DNA of 32,521 nt from Tieghemiomyces parasiticus (GCA_027575765.1 JANBPT010000520.1:1-32521), one strand, 5' to 3'; positions 1 to 12,472 are shown, numbered from the stretch's first letter. The notes: a model not told the origin generated them from the letters alone. A program made the numbers and translations.

Positions 1-1214
1 TTAGATCATATCCGGACCCTCAAGAACAAGCGAAACACCAACGCTCGCGGCGAACCTTCCCTCCAAAACGCAATGGAAATTGCCATGAACGCGCTGGGGC
101 ACGCGCCCGCCCACGGTACCCGCGAGGTCCTCCTCGTGTTCGGTTCCCTGACCTCCTGCGACCCGGGCAACATCCAGCTGACTATCCAGGCCGCCAAGGC
201 CAAGAGCGTCCGCTGCTCCATGGTACACCTAGCCGCTGAAGTGCGGGTGTTCCGTGAACTGTGTACCACTACAGGCGGTACGTTCAGTGTCGCCATGAAC
301 GAGGCCCACTTTCGCGACCTACTTTTTGAGACCATCCCCCCGCCGCCGCTTCCCGCCGGGCAAACCCGGGCCGCCAACCTCATTCTCATGGGGTTCCCCA
401 AGAAGATTACGACTACCATCCCCACGGTGTGCGCCTGGTAAGTGACTATACAAATAGGTATTGCCGACCGCCCCGTTCCCAATCAGCTAGTCGTATTTAC
501 GCGCCACGCCGTCACCCGATCCCCTGCTGTTGCGCTGTTCCGCTTTCCCTTCCACCCCAGTCACAACAAATTCACGTTCGAAGGCTACCTTTGCCCGCGG
601 TGTAAGGCCAAGATCTGCGAACTACCCACCGACTGCAACATATGCGCGCTGACTCTAGTCTCTAGCCCTCATCTGGCGCGGTCCTACCACCACCTCTTCC
701 CTGTCGCTAACTATCGGGAAGCCACTGTCGCCGAGTAAGTCGATCTGACGGGTTGGCACCGCCTCCACGCTGTACTTGACCAGGATAAGGACCAAGACCT
801 TACCGCTATCGGAATAGTCCCCCATCTGTAGTCACGCCTACCTCCCTTCCCTAGCTCTACTACATGCCGTGCGCCGCCTGTCTTTGTGTTACTAACTATA
901 TTGACCGCCGAATTTCACTTTACATCTTATTCCCCCTTCTGGCTAACGCATTCAGACTCCCCGACGAACCATTCTGTTACAGTTGCACCAAGCCCTTCGA
1001 AAGCGCTGCGGGCCAGCTAACATCGGCGACAAAGCACGGCCCCCCGGTCACAACGGCCCCAGCGCCGCATGTCCCCGCGGTTGGAAGCACCGCCATAGAC
1101 GCCGGTACAAGCCGCTACATTTGCCCCAAATGCCGCCACCAGTTTTGCTTGGAGTGCGACCTCTTCATCCATGACATCCTGCGCAACTGTCCGGGTTGCT
1201 GCACGACACAATAA
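1..1214 (+). CDS. ssl1: TFIIH core subunit p44 / Ssl1, C-terminal part (5' end beyond window)
   Basis: This is a subunit of TFIIH, the nuclear complex that opens DNA in RNA polymerase II initiation and nucleotide excision repair; p44 binds and stimulates the XPD helicase. Exons are 1-437, 561-734 and 956-1214. Both introns (123 and 221 nt) start with GTAAGT, and the phases join cleanly. The visible 289 residues begin inside the vWA-like domain (GEPSLQNAM, then [16 protein letters not shown]). They continue through PPPPLPAG and MGFPKK to a cysteine-rich finger ([19 protein letters not shown]) and [10 protein letters not shown]. The end is a RING-like module with CYSC, then YICPKC, FCLECD, FIHD and NCPGC. 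These blocks match the family in order. The RING-like module carries an extra Thr/Ala/Pro-rich linker of roughly 40 residues between its first two cysteine pairs. The family is usually about 400 residues or somewhat longer, so the N-terminal third lies to the left. AATAAA overlaps the stop codon. Confidence 0.95.
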
Positions 1215-1215
1215 A
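1210..1215 (+). terminator. AATAAA poly(A) signal overlapping the p44 stop codon
   Basis: The hexamer AATAAA spans the TAA stop at 1212-1214. It could act as the poly(A) signal of the p44 gene, which would give a very short 3' UTR. It is seen only as a motif, so its use is inferred. Confidence 0.35.
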
Positions 1216-2572
1216 TGACCGCGAGGTCACGGCGCCCTTTTTCCGGTCGATGTTATCGCTAGTAGAGATCACTGGATAGGTGGTGTGTGTATACGGTGGC
1301 TCGATGCGTGCCTCTGGCGTTGCAGCATTATGGCATTCAGAGCTTGCTCGAATTATCGATGGGGCAAGCAACAAGAGGTGGCGGCCAAAGTATTCGGGTA
1401 GCAGCCCGTACGGGCAGCAGGTTCTGCTATACATTCTGAAAGCCTGACAACTCACAGCGAAGGGTACCAGGTATGATAGTAATGACCTGATTGTCCCAAT
1501 CCATTCGCCGCTAAAGAAATATGAATTCCGGCCGCTCCATAATCAGACATCCAGCCCGGAGGTGGCGTCGGCGGCTGCGACTTACACATGAAACGATGCG
1601 TACCGGCTCATAGGGTACCCCATTTATTAGTCATCAGGAGGCGAAACGACACCAGGGTGACTCCTTTTGTCGTAATTGGCATGTTACTACGCCGACCCGC
1701 CTTCAATATTCGGGAAGATGACATTCACATTTATTTTATGGTGCGATAGTTTGTGGACGATCATACCTAAAGTGAGCCATTGACCGTGTGCAAACAGAGT
1801 CCCATATGACATGCTTAGTATGAAGAGAGGGGGCAACTACCTCATTAGTTGGACAGCACGGAAATTGCTAACAGTCGAAACAGGTCAAGTTACACGCGGC
1901 CGCAAGGTTTTCACAACCCCTCACGCATCTGCTTCCTCACTGGGGTTCAGCGTCTGCCCCTTCCTCTTTTCTATCGCTTTACTTGACTAATCATCTACAC
2001 GGTCACCCGCGACAACCGGCTACGTGATGTAATATACTCTAACCCTCCACCACTGTTCTATCGTAGCTGCCCGCTAGACCATTAGGATACTTCGACTAGT
2101 CTCTAGGACCAAGCGATCTGACCGCTGCATAACCACAGCTGTCAATGGATCATGTGCTTCCACAGCATATCAACCAGTTGATATGAGTTCGAGGGACGAC
2201 TGGCCCCGCCTTCACTTTGGATCACACAAACTAGTGTTTAAGTAATCACCGATCGTTGATACTCATTACAAATCGCCCAAAGACGGCATGGCTGGTTAGG
2301 TAGAAAGTTACCCCTGCATTTAATAATAACCAGCTTAAGTGTGCAAAAGCGGACGACGTTGACGGGGCGGAACGAGAGCGCACCAGGTAGACCTTGTAGA
2401 TTGTGGTCTGCCGCGGGGGCCTAAGATGAAACGAATGGAAGTGGTGCTCTGACTTCGGCTATACTTTTCACCGCCCCCTCCCTTTAGGTTATCCTTGTCA
2501 AAGCGGCCGAGGTGCTAGTGAAGGGAAGCCTGCCATTACTAAAAATAAAACGTACTATCCCTTTCAAGTGGT

Positions 2573-3349
2573 GTGGACCCTGACGCTCCGCGCTTGACGC
2601 CTAGTGCGCGCTGGCTGTGTTGCTCCCCGGGTGATACCGAAGAGGTGGTACACAACCTTCCCACCAGCGAGAACTGCGAGGCGCAGCAGGAGTGTTTGCT
2701 TTGGTTCTTAAAATCTCGTCTTTTTTTTCCTCCACCTGCCCATTATCCTACAGGGTACCTTGCTCCCTTCCTTAAACCCTGCAAAGTGTCCGGCCGGAAG
2801 CGGACATCCCTCGCCCCGCCGTGTATTGCGCTTAGTAAGTCACGACGTGCCTATTTCTGGAACGGTGGTATGAGCGAAGGCTTGTGTCAATCCGCTATCA
2901 TTACCACTGGCGGTACGGAGCGGAATCTGTGCCATCGATCTAAAGCGGCTATCGGCTTACCGCAGCTCCCTGCACCATTGCCCGCCTCCCAACGGCCCAC
3001 ACGGCTCTTTCTTTCCCATTCTCATCTTCCACTGCTCCGCCTCCGCCACCGTCCAGGGTGTTACCCGTACCACGACCGACCGAGCGGCGTATTGGCTAGC
3101 CCGGTAGGGAGCGGGAAAACAACACACACATACACGCCTCCCCTTCCCTCGCACGCTGCATCGCCGGTGACACGGTGTTGGATAGCGGCCGCCTACGACG
3201 GGCGACCGTCACTAGTGTCAACGATAGCGGCCACTGGTTGTACAAAACGTCCCCCGCTCTCCTTCTTGACGCTCAGCTTACGAAACCTACATCAAGCACT
3301 GTCGATGTGGAGAAAAAAAAGAGAGAGAGAGGATACCATAGCAGATTGA
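2573..3349 (+). other. Unrecognised 258-codon open reading frame, coding status uncertain
   Basis: The frame opens at a GTG, not an ATG, and runs 258 codons. The first fifty or so codons (encoding GDTEEVVHNLPTSENCEAQQ) look coding-like, with mostly G or C in third positions. The rest is Pro/Leu/Ser/Arg-rich and resembles translated noise. A pyrimidine tract ending in CAG at 2753 and a perfect GTAAGT at 2835 could mark an internal exon (2754-2834), but I could not connect it to flanking exons. I recognise no domain. A chance frame or a decayed gene is as likely as a real one. Confidence 0.13.
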
Positions 3350-3726
3350 CTGGTAAATAACAGTGTAGTGCCCCCTTTGACCCTAGAATTACCAAAGCTA
3401 GTACGTATATAATAGGCGTGTCGTAGCACTGGACAGGAAATTAGCGCTCTTTACTTCCCCTCCCCCATTTGATCATCGCGGTACGCCCGAAACACCAACC
3501 TGCACTGCCTGATGAACCTTATACCTGTACCTTCCATCCCACAGCCCTGACACTGGCCCGATAGTGTCGCCCTTGCGCTCCGACTTTACCTACTACCGTA
3601 TTTTAGATTGCGCCCTCTTTACCCTACCGGTATCATCCATCAAGATCCTACCAAACTCTTGACAAAAAGCCCCGCGCCTCAACATCTCGACGCCCAAGGT
3701 GGTCCACTCCAAGTTAGAGTCTCTAC

Positions 3727-3734
3727 TATATATT
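3727..3734 (+). promoter_or_regulatory. TATA-like element upstream of the ABCC transporter
   Basis: TATATATT lies about 75 nt ahead of the ATG at 3805 and is followed by another AT-rich run, in otherwise mixed sequence. The position fits a core promoter element. This is motif evidence only. Confidence 0.35.
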
Positions 3735-3804
3735 TTGTTGATATATTTTTTTGGAACTCAGTCCCGGTCAAAGAAGGCACCCTCCTGACCTCCCCTGCAT
3801 CAGC

Positions 3805-6800
3805 ATGTTCGAAACCAAACCCCGGGTCTCGGAGGATTATCCGTTCCCGGCGGAGCCTGTCTCCCCGGTGCGTCCCCCTCCCCTCCTCGAAGGTGTGGGC
3901 TTCCTGTCCAAGATCACCTTCCAGTGGGTCCAACCCATCATCTCGCGCGGGGCCCGGCGCGAAATTTCCGATGAGAATCTCAACGACCTAAGCACTTCCG
4001 ATCAGTGTGCCACCCTCACTGATAAGGTGAACCAGGCCTGGAAGGCTGAGAAATCCGCCCGCCCCGACTGTCCCCGCCTGTGGCGCCTGATTTTAGCCAT
4101 CTCCAAACCACACCTCCTCCGGTCAGGTGCCGTCGCGCTCGTCGAATCAACCACTAAAATCGCACAGGCGGCCTTCTTAGGGTAAGTGCACTACGATGAC
4201 ATCCTACCGAGGCCAATCGAGCTATGTTTCACCAATGCCATGGAGAGGCTAACGGCTCTTAATTTCACTGTGCTACCCGTATATTTCACTCCCTACCCAC
4301 CTCTATTCAGTTATTTGGTCAACTTTTTCCATGATCCCACCATCCCTACTCAACATGTAAGTTATCCATGTACGGCTACAAGCCGCGATGGGCTACGTCT
4401 AACCATGGCCAGCCGCCATAGGTTAGGGGCGAACCGACATACTCGTTGGCGATCCTAAGGCTAACCGCATAGTCTATTAACAACCATCCTTACCACACCT
4501 TGCCCACTCTCGCAACAGGGCTACCTCTTTGCCTTGGGCCTGTCCCTCTCGGTAATCTTGGAGGCGTTTACTCACCACATTTTCTACTTTAGCCTGAGCC
4601 GTATGGGCTTAAACGTCCGCGTCGGCCTTTCTAGTAAGTAATCCATACGGTCTATTTTTCTACTGTGCTTGAGATTAGGTGATCAATGGGGGGGGTGCGC
4701 TCACCACCCAGTCTCGCTTCAATTCGACCACCACCAACCCTAGTCATCAGTAGCCCGTGGACTAATCACCACCCTTGTGATATCCTCGGATATTCCTACC
4801 GGCCCCGGCGTTGCCTTGCGCCTGCTCTACTCAGCCATGATCTACCAGAAGAGTTTACGTCTACCAGCCTCGTCCTCGATGTCCACGGGGACGGTGATCA
4901 ATATGATTTCTAACGACATGCAACCATTCGAAACGGTGTGTTATTTCATCCACGCTCTATGGATGGCGCCCTACGAGATTGCGCTGGCCTTCTACTTTTT
5001 GTGGCGCGACGTAAGGTGGAGCATCCTTGTGGGGCTGGGCGTGTTCGCTCTGATGGTGCCCCTTCAACTCCTACTGGCTAAGAATTTTGCCGTGATCCGC
5101 AAGCACACCGTACACGCGCGCGACCAACGTATCCGGCTCCTCGGTGACACCTTCACGGGCATCAGCACTATAAAACTGTCCGGTTGGGAGGATGTGATCC
5201 GCGACAAAATTGTCGCGCTGCGCCGCTGGGAACTTGGGTTCCTCCGCCGCGCGGCCCTGCTCAAGTCGCTCAATGAAGGCATCTTCTTCTCGTCCGGCAC
5301 GATGGTGTGCGCCGCTACCTTTATTAGCCTCCACTACCTGTCGCACGGGTTTCAGCCGGGTCAAATCTTCACCACCATGACCGTATTCTACCGCGTCCGA
5401 TTGATGGTGGCCAACTTCGTGCCCAAGCTATTGGAGTGTATGGCAGAGGCCCGAGTGTCGGCCCAGCGGATAGTGGAGTTTTTGGAGTTGCCGGAGGTGA
5501 ACCTCATGCTGGAGAATGTACCGTCCCAAGGTGCTGACGTGGCACCCGCGGGTTTGGAGAACGATCCGTCCGAAAAACCGACGACGGGGTCGTTGGGCCA
5601 TTCTGCTCGCACCGGTGAGGACCCACACTCGATCCCGTATGCCGTTCGTCTGCACCACGCCACCCTGACGTGGGATGCCGCCAACGGGTCCGAGGATGGA
5701 CCCGCTACGACTCTGACTCACACCAGCAAGGCGCGTCGTCTGAACCAGCTAAGTGTGGTATCCGACAGCGCCACGAAAGGGCCAACCGGCATCCCCAAGA
5801 ACTCGACACCGCCTACTCGATTGACTCCGTCGTCAACCGACGAGCCCCGATCTTCGGGACCTGTGCTCCGCGACCTACACCTCACACTGGGCCGCGACGA
5901 ACTGCTGGGTGTTATAGGACCGGTCGGCAGGTAAGTTTAGCACTCCCTCCTCCTCCTCACTCATACGCTCCCTTGTCTTTACGACGGCGATTGTACAATC
6001 TTCTTGCAGGAGAGATCTCTTACCGTGCGTACATATCCATGTGATAGTGATACCTTGGATGGCCAAGGTGATTGCGCTACTCACTTTCCTACCCTCCCAA
6101 AAAAAAAAAAAACTGACGAGGTCCTCTATTTTATCAACTCACTGTCGAACTTCATCTTTTGCTTTCCTTATCGACCCACCCTCCCACCATCCCCGACGAC
6201 TTCCACCCGGACCCAGCGGAAAATCGTCACTATGTATGTCAGTCCTGGGTGAATTGACTTTGCTGAGCGGACAACTGGATTTTGGGACCGGTGCCCGCCA
6301 GCCCCGCGTCGGCTACTCGGCCCAAGTCCCGTGGATAATGGCCGGCACCATCCGCGACAATATCCTCTTCTATGCTCCCTTCGACCCGGTCTGGTATAGT
6401 ACTGTAGTCGAATGTTGCGCCCTGGCGACTGACTTTGCCCTGTTTGCGGACGGTGACTTGACCATGGTCGGCGAGAAGGGAACAAATTTGAGCGGTGGCC
6501 AGCGTGCCCGCCTCTCTTTGGCCCGCGCCGTGTACCAAAAGGCCGACCTGTACGTCCTGGACGACCCATTGAGCGCGGTGGACCCGCACGTCGCCCGTCA
6601 TCTGTTCCAAAATGTGGTGTGCGGGCTACTGGCCGGGAAGCCCCGGATATTGGTAACCCATCAGATCCAGTTCGTGACCGAGTGCGACTCTGTACTGCTC
6701 TTAGACCAGGGCCGGGGGTTCGCCCAGGGACCCGTCGACCAGGTCATGGCCCTCCTGCTCAGTGGAGCCCAGGAAGATGGCACCTACGGTTCTGCCACCA

Positions 6801-9049
6801 CCCTGGGGGCTGTGACGTCCACCAGCCTTTCCACCCCGGAACGACCGGTAGCCTCGGCCCTGCGTCGTGAAGACCCGCACAGTGCCTCATCGCAGTCCAT
6901 CCGCGATTTTGTCCATCACCTCTGCGACCTGTCTACCTTGCCCAGCGGCGGCCATCCGCTGAGCCGTATCGACCCGATGCGGCCCGGGGATAACGACTCA
7001 GCGTCCTTGAGCGGTGAGTCGGATGGTTCGGCGTCGCCCCTACCGTCCGACACATCTTCCCATCTCGCTACCGCTCTACCGACCCACTGCTCAAAGTCTA
7101 CTGATGACCCGACGTCCAGCCCGAACAAGCATCCTACGGGAGCTGCCGGGCCTCCAATTTCCGGCGACATCCCCTCCGCCGAGGCTAAGATCGGCGACGA
7201 AGAGACCGTGGATGAAGGCAGTCCCCCAATTAGTCTCTACTACCGCTTCTTCCGCTACGGCAGCTCGGTGGGGACCCTATGCATCCTGGCCGCGCTCATG
7301 GTGGGCACGCAGGTGTGCCTACTCATGACAGACTACGTTTTGACGCGGTGGTCGTCCATGCCCTACGCCGAGCAGCACAACTGGCGCCACCCGGCCCTCT
7401 ACGGCGGCATGGCGCTCCTCACCTGCGCCCTGGCCATTATGCGGGCGGTGGCCTGCCTACTCATGACACTGCGGGCCAGTGACGCCACGTTTTACCGCAT
7501 GCTGAACGCAGTCCTGGCCAGCCCCATGCATTTCTTTCACGTCAACCCGCAGGGTCGGATCCTTAACCGCTTCACCAAGGACCAGTCCAGTGTTGATGAG
7601 ATGCTGCCGCTGAATATGTACGACGCCACCCAGTGCCTACTGATGGTCACGGGGGCCATCGTTGTCATTTGTATGGCCAACCCGTTTATTGTCATATCGG
7701 TCCCTGTGATTCTGGTTGGTTTCGGCCTACTCCGCCGGTACTACATGCTGGCCAACCGTGTCATCAAACGCATCGAGAGCGCCTCGCGCAGTCCCGTCTA
7801 TTCTACCCTCTCGGAGACCCTGGACGGCCTAGGTACCCTGCGCGCGTTCGGCGCCGGCCGGCATTTCAGCGCCCGGTTTGGCGCGGCACTGGACCAGAAC
7901 TCCCGCGCCTACTTTGTGTTCATCGGCGCGAGCCGTTGGCTCGGGTTCCGCCTCGATTTTATGTCGGCCATGTTTTTGACCTTGGCGGCCTTTGTAACCG
8001 TCACCGGCCGGGCCGGCAGCAACCCCAATCTGGTGGGCCTGGGACTGGTATACATTATCCAGTTGCTGGGTCTGTTGCAGTGGATGGTTCGGCAGACCAC
8101 GGAGGTCGAGATTTTATTTGTGGCTGTGGAACGCATGATGGCCTACGTCGGCCTCCCTTCCGAGGAGAAATCCGGTGCGGCCGGTCCGCTGGTTCCTTCG
8201 TCTGCCCTGAATTCGAAACCGGTCGTACCACCGCCAGCGTGGCCCGACCAGGGTGCGATTGAATTCAAATCCCTCTCTCTGCGGTACCCAGGCTCGACGG
8301 CCCCTGTCCTGTGCAATATCAGCTTCACTGCTCGACCGGCCGAGAAAATAGGCGTGGTGGGCCGCACGGGCGCGGGCAAGTCGTCCCTGCTGACGGCCCT
8401 GTTTCGTCTCACGGAACCTTATCCTGCCGGCTGCATCCGGATCGATGGGGTGGATATCAGTGCCCTGGGTCTCCGCGCCCTGCGCCGCCGTCTGGCCATT
8501 ATCCCGCAAGAGGCGTTCCTCTTCCACGGTACCTTACGCTTTAATCTAGACCCGTTTGATCAGCACAGCGACGCTGAGATTTGGGACGCCCTGGCCATGT
8601 GTGAGCTGAAGCCGGCCATCGAGCGCCTTCCGGACCGGCTGGAGAGCGTGGTAACAGAGAACGGCAAAAACTTTTCGGTGGGCGAACGACAGCTATTCTC
8701 GCTCTGCCGCGCTGTCCTGCGCCGGGCTCGGGTTATCATCATGGACGAGGCGACGGCCAACGTGGATTTAAGTACCGACCGGCTCATCCAGCAGACCATT
8801 CACACTCAATTCGCCCACGCCACCATTCTCACCATCGCCCACCGGCTCCACACCGTCATTGGCGACTACGACCGTATCCTGGTGCTGGACCGCGGCGAGG
8901 TTCAGGAGTACGGCGACCCTTGGGAGCTCCTTCAGAACCCCCACGGCTGGCTCACTGATATGGTGGCCAAGACTGGACCGACCAGCGCCGCCGAGCTCCG
9001 TGCGGCCGCCCACCGCAAGTGGCTTCAGAACCAGGGTCACCGTGTCTAG
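3805..9049 (+). CDS. ABCC-family (MRP/multidrug-resistance-associated) ABC transporter, short form without TMD0
   Basis: ATP-driven exporter of the ABCC class, expected in the plasma or vacuolar membrane and moving organic anions or glutathione conjugates; the substrate cannot be read from sequence. Exons are 3805-4181, 4311-4356, 4519-4633, 4835-5930 and 6217-9049 (1488 residues); all four donors are GTAAGT. The protein starts with an L0-type segment (FLSKITFQWVQPII) and goes straight into TMD1, so TMD0 is absent. NBD1 has Walker A GPVGSGKSS (from residue 541, split by the last intron), Q581, LSGGQ 636-640, Walker B ending in DD 660-661 and H693. TMD2 starts near 884. NBD2 has GRTGAGKS 1260-1267, Q1309, FSVGERQ 1364-1370, DE 1388-1389 and H1420. 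Asp in place of the catalytic Glu in NBD1 is normal for ABCC proteins, so only site 2 should hydrolyse well. Unusual points are a roughly 60-residue Ser/Thr/Pro-rich insertion inside NBD1 (about 462-523), a roughly 160-residue linker (about 720-880), and a 46-nt second exon. Confidence 0.95.
6099..6112. repeat. Poly(A) run in the last ABCC intron
   Basis: Fourteen consecutive A residues lie within the 286-nt intron 5931-6216, about 100 nt before its acceptor. This is a simple mononucleotide repeat. Because the run is intronic, length variation there would not shift the reading frame. Confidence 0.85.
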
Positions 9050-9204
9050 ACCGCTTGGTTCCTGTACCATCCAGGATGAGATGCGGTCGGGCCAGGGTGC
9101 CGAATACCATTACCCATCCCGTTAAGGCCAGGAAGGTCGGGAGCGGATACGCAAGCAGTCTGTCTCCTTCGTTAAAGTTACCTAAGCAGGACAAGCGAAA
9201 ATTG

Positions 9205-9210
9205 ATTAAA
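9205..9210 (+). terminator. ATTAAA poly(A) signal candidate for the ABCC gene
   Basis: ATTAAA, a common variant of the poly(A) hexamer, lies about 155 nt downstream of the transporter stop. No better hexamer occurs closer to the stop. Its use is inferred. Confidence 0.3.
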
Positions 9211-10650
9211 TGGCCCAGGTATTCCTCGTGTGTATGTGCACCGGACAAACTTTACGCGGGATTGATCGGCGATGGCACCTTGATCGAGCACGGTCAAAGC
9301 GATGAACCTAGACTTCGAAGGACGTAAAGCGAGGGGTTTCATTTACCTTTCCACCGGGGTTGGAGCAGGTGGTCCTGGCGATAACACGCCTCTCTGGTCG
9401 GTATAGCGAGCCCAATTTAATGTGTTGCTTAGGAGTTGTCGCTACCGACCAGGCCGCTCGCTTCATTCAACAAGGAACGCGAGTAAACGGAAAGTTGCCT
9501 GTATATCAGGGCCATCATGTTCTGGCCACCCCCTTCCTTCCTCACGTCTGTCCAGCACCCTTATACCTGGCCGCGGGGTGTCTGGGTTGTACACTCGACC
9601 CCCCTCCTTTTTATTAGGTCATGAGCCCTCAGCGATACCGCTATGCCTTTATCAATTCTGGCTCGGTGGTGCAGGCCTCGGGCAGATTATACTAGTGCTA
9701 TGGGGAGAAGTGAAGGATGCGGGGATTCCTCTGACGCCGCCGCGATGAATCTGGGGCCCGGCGAGCAATTGGTACCGCAATCTCGGGATGGATGTGTAGA
9801 TTGCGGCGATTACATGTAGCATAGAAAACGCACAAGGTGACATCCTGGCTACATACCACTGCTATTATCCGGTTGCCCAGATTGTATGCTAACAGGCGGA
9901 AAAGGCAGCATTAATCTTCCGCCTGTCCTTAGATGGAAAACGCGTATCGTCTCTTGGCTGGTTTGGGCATCCGGGGGCCACCCACCCCACTGCCGCTGGA
10001 GCCATTGTCTGCCCCACCCCCTTCCGGAGTGACTGGTTAGACGTACGTCGGCCTAGACGCCCTGCCCATGAGGGCCACGGCACTTAAGCGACGTTAAATA
10101 ATATCATTCTCTCCTCCCTGATCTTGCACTCTATGGTCACCGGCTCCTTTTTCATTCTACCGCATTAATTGGGCGTCTTTCGCCGCTGACAATTGCCGGT
10201 TAGAGCCAGCTGGGTTGACTAAGGGTGAATTATCAGTGCGTAAGGAAAAATTGTGAAACAGGATCCAATTTTGTATGTTTGGACCGGCTGAAAAAACGGG
10301 CATTTGGCCACCCCCGAACGCAATGAGAGGTCGTTCAGCCCGAAGTCCCAGCGGGCAACCGTGCACAGTTAATTCTGAGGAAACCAGTAAAGGCAAGCCA
10401 GACCGAACGAAGAGCGAATGATAATAGCAAACGCAAAATGGCCTCGTCTCATGGGGCATCACCCCATTCCTACCCAATCTGTCCCTTCATTGTTCCGGGC
10501 ATTACGATTGGCCCAATGGGAGATGGTACGAGTAGATTACCCGCCTGTCCTAATCGCCCCCACCCCCACCCATTTGCTACCCTGGTATCGCACCGACTGG
10601 CTGACAGCGGACCAGGAGGTCTGCTGGCCCACTTTGCTGGTCAGACCAAA

Positions 10651-10679
10651 GGGGGGGGGGTGAGATGGGAGGGAGGGGG
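10651..10679 (+). other. Potential G-quadruplex
   Basis: A run of ten G is followed by GGG, GGG and GGGGG, separated by loops of six, one and one bases. This fits the four-tract G-quadruplex rule. No gene is adjacent, so any role is unknown. Confidence 0.5.
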
Positions 10680-11521
10680 AGCAGATAGGAGGAGGGCGAC
10701 CTCTTGTGAGCCCCCCGACCGAGCCCACACGTGGCTTGCGATAGGTTAGCTCTACCCCCGCCTGTCTGGTGGTCTTTAGCGCGCAAACGTCGGGTCCCTT
10801 TCTCGGCCCCACCGGAGGGAACGCATAAATCACAATAATAACCTAATTAGGCAAATGGGGACAGTTCGATGAGTGGGGTTGACATGGGGGCTACCTTCCG
10901 TATCTACCGTCACAAGTTTAATCCGGTCTCCAAATCTCTGTATTTTCCGAGCTGTTCGGCCGACCGCAGGACCATCGCGGGTGCTGGCCGTCTGGAGGGG
11001 CGGCCATTTACGCCCTCCCCGCCGACCTAGGCTGCCAAAGCCGCGGAAAACCGCCTTGGGCGCCGGGCCTGCAGGTGACAGTGCGAATACTGTTAGAGAG
11101 ACCCCGACGGCAACGGTACCTCCCCTTCATGACCACACCGGGCCCACCCGCGTATTGATTGCACTGGGCAGCGTCGTGACCGGCCCTCCCTCCTGCCCTT
11201 GCGCCTATCGTTTGACCAGTCGGAATCCAACCACACCGTCAGGGATTTTACGGGCAAGTAGCTAGTTGTACCGGCCTGCCGAAAAGCTAGTCCGGCCATA
11301 GACGGTGCAAAAGTTAACTTGGGCTTGGGCCTACCAGGGGGAGGGGCGTCGGATGAACTGACCAAAAGCCTCCATAGAAACTTCGCGACCGTCCGCTGCG
11401 ACAAGCGGCAAACCTTTAATCCTGACGACCCAAATGCAAGGAAAAATAAAATGATGTCAGTATTCCGAAAACCCAACTGTTACAGGTGGTGTGCTAAGGC
11501 TTATGGGCTAACCAAAAGTAA

Positions 11522-11547
11522 GGGGGATGAGGGTGGGGAGGGAGGGC
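11522..11547 (+). other. Potential G-quadruplex with five G-tracts
   Basis: Five G-tracts of three to five bases are separated by loops of one to four bases. More G-tracts follow at about 11571-11591. It lies in the middle of the gene-free region. Confidence 0.5.
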
Positions 11548-12472
11548 GTGTACGAAGAGAAAAAAACGAGGGAAGGGGGTGGGGTGGAGGGTGCAATTCG
11601 GCACGGGCCATTGGAGCCAACCCACCAGCCCCGGGTTAGTGGAACGCGTTCGGTGGGGGTAATCCAGTCACCGTTAGGTGGTGTGCCAGAGGCTCTAGCT
11701 AGCGCCCAGGAATAAATGAACACCGACAAAACGGTGCGCCGTGGCTAGTATGTACTACCGTATTCACACTTAGCCACCGCAACTGATGGCGTGTTCATGG
11801 TTGGTCATGCACTGCGGCACCCGCTCTTCCCCCCCCCCTCCCGCCCATTCATCCGGTCGGCAGGAAAGGGGCACAGGCCCACGCTGGCTGCAGTAGGGAC
11901 GCCGGTCAGGGCCTAGACCAACGACCCATCCCACGTTTACCCTCCTCCACTCCCCGGCATGTCCTCGCACCTCGGAGGTAGAATCTGTCCCCCCCTTCTT
12001 GGGACTCCGAAGCTGGTAATTCAGCCGGCACATTTACCAAGTGTCGCAGTCAGTGAACCCACTGCCGTGGCGGTTCTCTGCGGGAGGCAGTAATTAAATA
12101 GATTCGCGGTGTCCCCCACTCATCGACCTTAACGTGGCCTCACGATGGCGATGGAAATTCAAGGTTCCCCCGATCGATCTGGGTCTTGCGTGGCCGATAT
12201 ATCGTCGTGCGTTATAGGGCATGTGGCACGTTGTTGCAGGGAGCGACAAGACAAATGTCCGAAGTTCACCCTCCAGTCCAGGCTTCCTATAATTACCTTC
12301 CTTTTTGGGTAAGGCTGTCCGACTTTTTTGATCCGGTTTGCGCAAGCGGGCCCCCCTGACTTCTACACAGCGCACGGGAAGACGTGGTGAAGTAAGCGCC
12401 TTTTTTTTTGGAATGACGTCAGCGCACCCTTGCCTTACCATCCGCTCCAGTCGTCAAGCGTGTCCAAACTCG

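Larger units (their letters stand above)
1215..3804. other. Intergenic region between p44 and the ABC transporter; no confident gene
   Basis: About 2.6 kb of roughly balanced base composition with stops in all frames for most of its length. I see no tRNA, transposase or repeat family. The only unusual item is one 258-codon open frame at 2573-3349, listed separately. From about 3.6 kb the sequence becomes promoter-like, with an AT-rich stretch at 3722-3755 just ahead of the transporter start. Confidence 0.6.

Noticed and set aside
6560..6565. Missing catalytic glutamate in NBD1 of the transporter (DD instead of DE)
   Set aside because: Asp at this position is the normal state of ABCC NBD1 and does not indicate a defective protein.
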